From positions 1 through 9,578 of the forward strand of contig JADGNT010000133.1 in NCBI GenBank assembly GCA_017883345.1: a stretch of DNA of 9,578 nucleotides, given 5' to 3'. The number at the start of each line of letters is the position of its first letter. Position 1 is the stretch's first letter. A program made the position numbers and the translations under genes. The notes under the pieces are model-generated. The model was not told the DNA's origin, ran no database searches, and saw only the letters and a list, made by a program, of their open reading frames with translations. Shown here piece by piece: positions 5,997 to 9,578 of this stretch. The DNA is from Candidatus Solibacter sp. (GTDB taxonomy: Bacteria > Acidobacteriota > Terriglobia > Bryobacterales > Bryobacteraceae).

Positions 5997-6026
5997 AAAA
6001 AACCCTGGAGCCGAAAGGCGCCAGGG
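5997..6026 (-). terminator. Intrinsic terminator in the leader of the 137-aa gene
   Basis: On the minus strand, a 10-bp stem with one mismatch (CCCTGGCGCC paired with GGCTCCAGGG) closed by a TTTC loop is followed at once by six T, then GTTT. This is a textbook Rho-independent terminator for leftward transcription. It stands about 40 nt before the start codon of the 137-aa gene, with no gene between it and the divergent gene at 6181. It therefore ends either a small leftward RNA or the leader of that gene (attenuation). Confidence 0.75.
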
Positions 6027-6088
6027 CCGAAATGTTTTTCGAACAGACCGACTCGCCTTTAGCACTTTTTTTCGTGGTTGCAATTAGC

Positions 6089-6136
6089 AGGGTTCAACAT
6101 ACCCTAAATCATTCCACGTCGTCTTCAGCGTATCAA
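6089..6136 (-). promoter_or_regulatory. Possible leftward promoter and inverted repeat for the leader RNA
   Basis: On the minus strand, TTGATA (6131-6136, five of six matches) and AATGAT (6108-6113, four of six) are separated by 17 nt, predicting a start near 6101. An inverted repeat AGGGT-N7-ACCCT (6089-6105) covers that start and could be an operator or a 5' hairpin. A transcript from here would reach the terminator after about 100 nt. By-eye matches only. Confidence 0.3.
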
Positions 6137-6167
6137 AAGAGCTGGCGGGGAGGCAAGAGTTTTAATG

Positions 6168-6173
6168 TACAAT
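6168..6173 (+). promoter_or_regulatory. Probable -10 element giving a leaderless lipoprotein mRNA
   Basis: TACAAT ends seven nt before the ATG at 6181, so transcription would begin at or one base from the start codon. There is no Shine-Dalgarno (ATCCCTTTA precedes the ATG), which fits leaderless initiation. No clear -35 is seen at normal spacing. Confidence 0.45.
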
Positions 6174-6180
6174 CCCTTTA

Positions 6181-6684
6181 ATGAGATACGCGTCGCTTTT
6201 GCTGGTGCTGGGGTTCGCCACCGGTTGCGCGGTCCGGTACCCAGCGGTGGTTCCGATGCGCGAACAGCAGTTCCGCAGCCACGATCAGGCGGTGGCGCTG
6301 CCTTTGGATCAGGAGGGACGCGGGGAAGTGGCGAACTTCCTGGAGCACGGCGGCAACCGCTTCGGCCGCAACGCGGCGCCGGACGCGCAGGCGGCCGGCC
6401 ACAAACAGATGCTCGACGCGCTGGCGGCCGAGGGCAACCTGAAGATCCGCGCGAGCTTAGCGACGCCGGACTTTTGCGCGATCGCTTTACCGCTTTGCCA
6501 GGCGGCGCCGATCTTACGCAAGCGGATGGCGGTGACCCAGGTGATCGATGCGCGCAACCGTCAGCCAGAGGTGCCGGACCCGATCGCGGTCTGTGATGAC
6601 GAGTACTGCTGGATCTTCCGGCAGTCGAATAACCTGCTGACGCACCTGGTGGTGGTGCGCAGCGTGCGGAGGTTGCAGCCATGA
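6181..6684 (+). CDS. Small lipoprotein of unknown function
   Basis: The 167-aa product begins with a short lipoprotein signal peptide (MRYASLLLVLGFATGC); the lipobox-like ATGC at 13-16 makes Cys16 the likely lipidated residue. The mature part is soluble, with four further cysteines at 99, 106, 138 and 143 that could form disulfides in an oxidising compartment (FCAIALPLC and VCDDEYCWIF). No domain is recognised. The last codons overlap the start of the metallophosphoesterase gene in ATGA, so the two are one operon and probably translationally coupled. The clean signal peptide, in-phase overlap and promoter just upstream support this frame over the overlapping plus-strand frame starting at 6165. 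Confidence 0.75.
   Translation: MRYASLLLVLGFATGCAVRYPAVVPMREQQFRSHDQAVALPLDQEGRGEVANFLEHGGNRFGRNAAPDAQAAGHKQMLDALAAEGNLKIRASLATPDFCAIALPLCQAAPILRKRMAVTQVIDARNRQPEVPDPIAVCDDEYCWIFRQSNNLLTHLVVVRSVRRLQP
6668..6672 (+). promoter_or_regulatory. Shine-Dalgarno of the metallophosphoesterase gene
   Basis: GGAGG lies inside the lipoprotein coding sequence, eight bases before the ATG at 6681. It favours that start over the in-frame ATG at 6693. Confidence 0.65.
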
Positions 6685-7715
6685 GCCCAGCCATGAGCCT
6701 GCATGCCGATCTGCTGGGGCGCCTGCAGGCCATCGCCAGGGTGCAGTTGGTGGCGCGACTCCAGGACGACCGGCTGAATTTTCCGGGGGCCAACGAACTG
6801 CACGTGTTTATTCCGGACATCCACCTGATTACGGCCGCGCGCCGGGTGGAGGGCGGATACCAGTACGGCACCAACCACCCGGTGCTGCTCGAAGCCGTGG
6901 TGAAATCGCTGCGCGCGCTGAAACTCGCTTCCGCACCGGCCGGCGAAGTGGTGGTGTATCAGATCGGCGACCTGTTCGATCTGTGGCGGCAGGTGGACGG
7001 GCTGGACCCGAACGCCAACGCGGCATCGGCGATCCAGAACGATCAGGCGAGCCTGTTGGCGGCGCTGCGCGATCCGGACCTCAACGCGCAGTTCCTGCTG
7101 GGCAATCACGATTACGACCTCTACCGGTTTCCCAATTTCGACGCGTGGCAGCGGTCTTTTGTGCTGGCGCCTTCGGTGATGCTGCTGCACGGCGACGTCT
7201 TCGACTGGGTGGAGAAGCTACCCGCTGAGTTGAAGAATCTGGTGCTGTTCCTGTTCACGGCTTCGCACCCGGCGGGAACGGCGGATCTGGAGAAGTTGCG
7301 CCCGCTGAACAACAAGCAGCGGGGTGGCAGGAAGTTTCGCGACTTCATTCAGAATCAGGCTCCAGCGCCCACCGGGAAGTGGCGCGAGACGAGCGATGAC
7401 GGGGGAAGCTGGAACGTGCAGGTGGAAGGCACGGCGCCCAAGGAGATGCTGCTCTACCTGGATGAGGCGCGGCAGAAATGCGGCGAGGCCAATCGCCAGT
7501 TCGGCAGCGCGCTCAATATGGCGGTGATCGGGCACACGCACCAGGCGCGGATCGCGGTGCACGATACGGAGGACGAATTCTTCACCCTGATGGATTGCGG
7601 CGCGTGGATAGAGAATTGCAGTACGGCGGACGACCCCACCCCGCGGCCGAATGCGCAGATCGCGGCGCTGGGAGCCAATGAGGCGCGGATCTATCAATTG
7701 GCGCCGCTGGAGTAA
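6681..7715 (+). CDS. Metallophosphoesterase, calcineurin-like (LpxH-like motifs)
   Basis: This 344-aa cytoplasmic dimetal phosphoesterase shows the full motif set in order: DxH at 46-48 (PDIHL), GDxxD at 96-100 (IGDLFDLW), GNHD at 141-144, HGD at 170-172 and GHTH at 284-287. GDLFDLW and LLHGDVFDW resemble LpxH, the UDP-2,3-diacylglucosamine hydrolase of lipid A synthesis. The protein is about 100 residues longer than typical LpxH, with an insertion at about 180-275 (helical, then a GKWRETSDDGGSWN segment), and it has GNHD where LpxH usually has GNRD, so a different substrate is likely. It overlaps the lipoprotein gene by four bases (ATGA) and is probably translated by coupling. The stop codon is immediately followed by the A-tract that forms the T-run of a minus-strand terminator. 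Superfamily secure; substrate unknown. Confidence 0.88.
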   Translation: MSPAMSLHADLLGRLQAIARVQLVARLQDDRLNFPGANELHVFIPDIHLITAARRVEGGYQYGTNHPVLLEAVVKSLRALKLASAPAGEVVVYQIGDLFDLWRQVDGLDPNANAASAIQNDQASLLAALRDPDLNAQFLLGNHDYDLYRFPNFDAWQRSFVLAPSVMLLHGDVFDWVEKLPAELKNLVLFLFTASHPAGTADLEKLRPLNNKQRGGRKFRDFIQNQAPAPTGKWRETSDDGGSWNVQVEGTAPKEMLLYLDEARQKCGEANRQFGSALNMAVIGHTHQARIAVHDTEDEFFTLMDCGAWIENCSTADDPTPRPNAQIAALGANEARIYQLAPLE

Positions 7716-7755
7716 AAAAAAGGGTCTCTCGCAAAGGCGCCAAGCCGCAAAGAGA
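7714..7755 (-). terminator. Likely terminator for the ceramidase transcript
   Basis: Read leftward, TCTCT (7755-7751) pairs with AGAGA (7729-7725), with a weak inner GGC/GCC pairing, followed by CCC and eight T (7721-7714). The stem is short, so efficiency is uncertain, but the T-run and the position past the ceramidase stop are right. The same stretch holds the direct repeat CGCAAAG at 7730-7736 and 7746-7752. Confidence 0.45.
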
Positions 7756-7766
7756 AGGTCGCAGAA

Positions 7767-7820
7767 GGAAGAATGCCCCCACGAATGGGGACATGGCAGC
7801 CTGAAAGGCTACGCTACGGT
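7767..7820 (+). repeat. 54-bp two-hairpin repeat, copy 2
   Basis: This copy differs from 3347-3400 at three positions only. The first hairpin keeps seven of its eight pairs (ATGCCCCC with GGGGACAT) and the AGCC/GGCT hairpin is identical. It again lies between convergent genes, here the phosphoesterase and the ceramidase. Its right end (CTACGGT) supplies the TAG stop and part of the last codons of the ceramidase frame on the minus strand. Confidence 0.8.
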
Positions 7821-9578
7821 TCCAATTCAATCGGACAAGCGGATGGCGGCACGGGGGGGACGGGGGCGATGGAGGGGATTTCCGCGAGGGTGAAGGGCAG
7901 GGAGCAGATTTGTTTTCCGGTGGCGGTCCGCACCTGGAAGAGAAACTGGCGGGGCGATGAATCGGGTGGAATCCAGAGCGCCGTGTATCTTCGTTTGGAC
8001 TGGTCCGCCTCGGCCAGAACGGTCAGGAAATTGAGGCCGCGGTCGGTATCCTTCTCCTGCCAGACGCCCTCCTCATACGCGTAGATAGCAATGCGGCGGA
8101 CGTCTGTGTGCCAATCGCCGGCGGGGTCTTCGTCCCAATCGAAGCGCGGGATGCGAGCTTCGAGGCGGCGCAGTTGGCGGGGCAGCAGGGGCTCCAGATC
8201 TTCGTCCACCATGTTGCGGCGGCGGCGCACCAGCAGGGTTTCGGGGCCGAACGCGTGCTTGCGCCGCGGGCCGGCGAGAAAGGTCCGCGCGGGTACTGTA
8301 TCGCCGGATGGCGGATCGCCGCGGCCGGCGGCGGCGAGCGCGAGCAAACGGGCAAGTCCGGCAGCCTGGCCGCGGCCGAGCAGGGTGGAGGCGCCCTCGT
8401 ACTGTTGGAGTTCGTATTCCGGCGCGGAGGTGGTGTAGCCGATGTATTCATCGGCCAGGCCGACGATGGCGTCGGCGCGGGTCTCCTGGCGGATGGCCCA
8501 ACCGGCGGCGGTGGTGGCCTCCACTGGAATGGCCGCGAAAGAAAACGAACCCAATCGCACCCAGGTGACTGGGACCAGGGCAGGGAAAATTTTGGGCGAC
8601 AGAAAGCGCGCCGGCCGGAGCACCTTCACCGCCTTGGCGAGCGAGTTGCCGTCCAACGATTCCACGGCGCCAGAGACCGGGCCATCCAAGGCGGGTTCCT
8701 TACCGCCGTGCTCGCCTGAGGGCGCGGGCTTGCGCGCTTCGGCACGCCAGCCAAAGTTGTAGAAGATGGTGCGTCCATCCTCGGCGCCGCCGGGCTCAGC
8801 CGCGCCGGCCATGGGTTGCGAAACGAAGCCAATTCCATCGGTGTCGCGCCAGTTGTTGGCGACGGTTTTGCGGCGCACTTCGATTGGCGGATTGGGGTCC
8901 GCCTGGAACTTGCCGCTTTCGAGAAGGCGAGCGGCGCTGGAGGCGAGGCGGCCGGCGAGACGGATGGCGTCGTCGCGATCCTGCGTTAGCCAGTCCGGCG
9001 AAAGGTCGCCTTCGGCGCCGTTGAAGAAGCCGGCGACGGGCGCGCGGTCTTGTTCGAGCGTGGCGCAGGCGATGCCGGCGAGGTCGCCGGAGTAGAGGTC
9101 GGCGTCGTGGGTGATGGAGGTGGGATGCACGGCGAAGAAGAGCAGCAGGGCGCGCGGTTGGCCCTCGCGGAGGATCTCGACGAGTTCGAGGGCGGGGTCG
9201 ACAGCGAGATACCGCGGGCAGCCCTGGGTGGTGCCGTCGGGACAGGTTGCGCCGAGGCTGCGGCCGCGGAGGAGGATGCTGGTGCGCAGGGCTTCCGGGT
9301 TGGCGAAGAAGGGAGCGATGGCGCGATTGCGCTGGATGCCGGGAGCGCTGCCCCGATAGAAGCGCAATTCGTGGGGGCGACCGGCATGGGTGTGGGCGTC
9401 GGCGATGGAGTCGACGATGGCGCCGGCGATTCGTTCGGCGAGGAAATCGAGGAGCACGGGGTCGAAGTGCGGCAGGGGCCCGGCGAACCCGTTGTAGATC
9501 TCGGCGGAGGCGAAGTTGGCGGGGCCGTGGTGGGTGTGGGTGGCGGCGAGCACGAGTTCCTCGGGGCGCAGGCGCTGG
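7814..9578 (-). CDS. Neutral/alkaline ceramidase, 5' truncated
   Basis: This is a neutral (non-lysosomal) ceramidase family protein; family members hydrolyse the amide bond of ceramides and are usually secreted or periplasmic. The frame stays open to the right edge (first visible residues QRLRPEELVLAATHTHHGP), so the signal peptide and start are outside; the GTG at 9553 is internal. Counting that Val as residue 1, family motifs appear in order: ATHTHHGP (4-11, zinc ligand), FAVHPTS (140-146, His143 zinc ligand), NGAEGDLSP (178-186, Ser185 as expected nucleophile), PVEATTAAG (343-351, Glu345 ligand) and EYIGYTTSAPEY with QQYEGASTL (369-391). The C-terminal beta domain covers about 430-556, followed by a Pro-rich tail (APVPPVPP). 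All expected catalytic residues are present. The insert at about 250-300, rich in Gly, Ala and Pro, is poorly conserved in style. The stop lies inside the 54-bp repeat. Confidence 0.9.
   Translation of the reverse strand, partial: QRLRPEELVLAATHTHHGPANFASAEIYNGFAGPLPHFDPVLLDFLAERIAGAIVDSIADAHTHAGRPHELRFYRGSAPGIQRNRAIAPFFANPEALRTSILLRGRSLGATCPDGTTQGCPRYLAVDPALELVEILREGQPRALLLFFAVHPTSITHDADLYSGDLAGIACATLEQDRAPVAGFFNGAEGDLSPDWLTQDRDDAIRLAGRLASSAARLLESGKFQADPNPPIEVRRKTVANNWRDTDGIGFVSQPMAGAAEPGGAEDGRTIFYNFGWRAEARKPAPSGEHGGKEPALDGPVSGAVESLDGNSLAKAVKVLRPARFLSPKIFPALVPVTWVRLGSFSFAAIPVEATTAAGWAIRQETRADAIVGLADEYIGYTTSAPEYELQQYEGASTLLGRGQAAGLARLLALAAAGRGDPPSGDTVPARTFLAGPRRKHAFGPETLLVRRRRNMVDEDLEPLLPRQLRRLEARIPRFDWDEDPAGDWHTDVRRIAIYAYEEGVWQEKDTDRGLNFLTVLAEADQSKRRYTALWIPPDSSPRQFLFQVRTATGKQICSLPFTLAEIPSIAPVPPVPPSACPIELEP

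Noticed and set aside
5999..6180. tRNA or known riboswitch in the divergent intergenic region
   Set aside because: GTTCGAAAAAC looks like a T-loop fragment but no cloverleaf can be formed, and no riboswitch core that I know is visible.
6165..6596. 143-codon plus-strand ORF overlapping the lipoprotein in another frame
   Set aside because: It lacks a signal peptide, is Gly/Arg/Ala-rich, and ends without relation to the next gene, while the chosen frame overlaps it by ATGA.
6125..6874. 249-codon minus-strand ORF over the lipoprotein and phosphoesterase starts
   Set aside because: Very rich in Arg, Pro and Ser, antisense to two motif-supported genes, and it overlaps their predicted promoter.
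7814..9553. GTG at 9553 as the start of the ceramidase
   Set aside because: The frame continues upstream to the window edge with family-like sequence (RPEEL before VLAATHTHHGP), so the GTG is an internal Val codon.

Overview
The window is high-GC bacterial DNA with eight well-supported protein genes, one doubtful small ORF and several repeat or regulatory elements. The gene set suggests a soil bacterium of the Acidobacteria (Bryobacterales/Solibacter-like): exopolysaccharide genes, secreted proteins of unknown family, an exported methyltransferase and a neutral ceramidase. This assignment comes from general resemblance, not from a marker gene. No tRNA, rRNA, CRISPR array or complete mobile element is visible.

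Layout. (1) 1-2130, plus strand: the 3' part of an exopolysaccharide chain-length determinant (Wzz/GumC type), then its partner CpsD/CapB-type tyrosine kinase. Both proteins carry tyrosine clusters at the C terminus. (2) 2131-2307: a repeat-rich gap with degenerate direct repeats running into a long palindrome. (3) 2308-3333, plus strand: a lipoprotein peptidyl-prolyl isomerase of SurA/PrsA/EpsD type, possibly serving the same envelope or polysaccharide locus. (4) 3347-3400: first copy of a 54-bp two-hairpin repeat, between convergent genes. (5) 3429-5270, minus strand: a two-gene operon with a secreted protein of unrecognised family followed 3 nt later by an exported FAM173-like methyltransferase. 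Its promoter region at 5309-5350 contains two palindromes. (6) 5424-5546, plus strand: a doubtful 40-codon ORF whose stop overlaps the stop of a convergent 137-aa hypothetical gene (5543-5956, minus). (7) 5957-6180: a divergent intergenic region holding an intrinsic terminator in the leader of the 137-aa gene. (8) 6181-7715, plus strand: a small lipoprotein gene overlapping by ATGA with an LpxH-like metallophosphoesterase gene. (9) 7714-7820: a minus-strand terminator and the second copy of the 54-bp repeat, again between convergent genes. (10) 7814-9578, minus strand: a neutral/alkaline ceramidase running off the right edge.

How the genes work together. The first two genes form a standard polysaccharide polymerisation control pair: a membrane adaptor and a cytoplasmic kinase. 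Almost everything else is predicted to be exported or to act at the envelope (foldase lipoprotein, secreted protein, exported methyltransferase, lipoprotein, ceramidase), so the region is an envelope/secretion neighbourhood made of several independent transcription units. I see no clearly new multi-gene defence or metabolic system. The most interesting signals are the paired repeats at convergent junctions, the long palindrome, the terminator in a leader, and the operon combining an exported methyltransferase with an unknown secreted protein.
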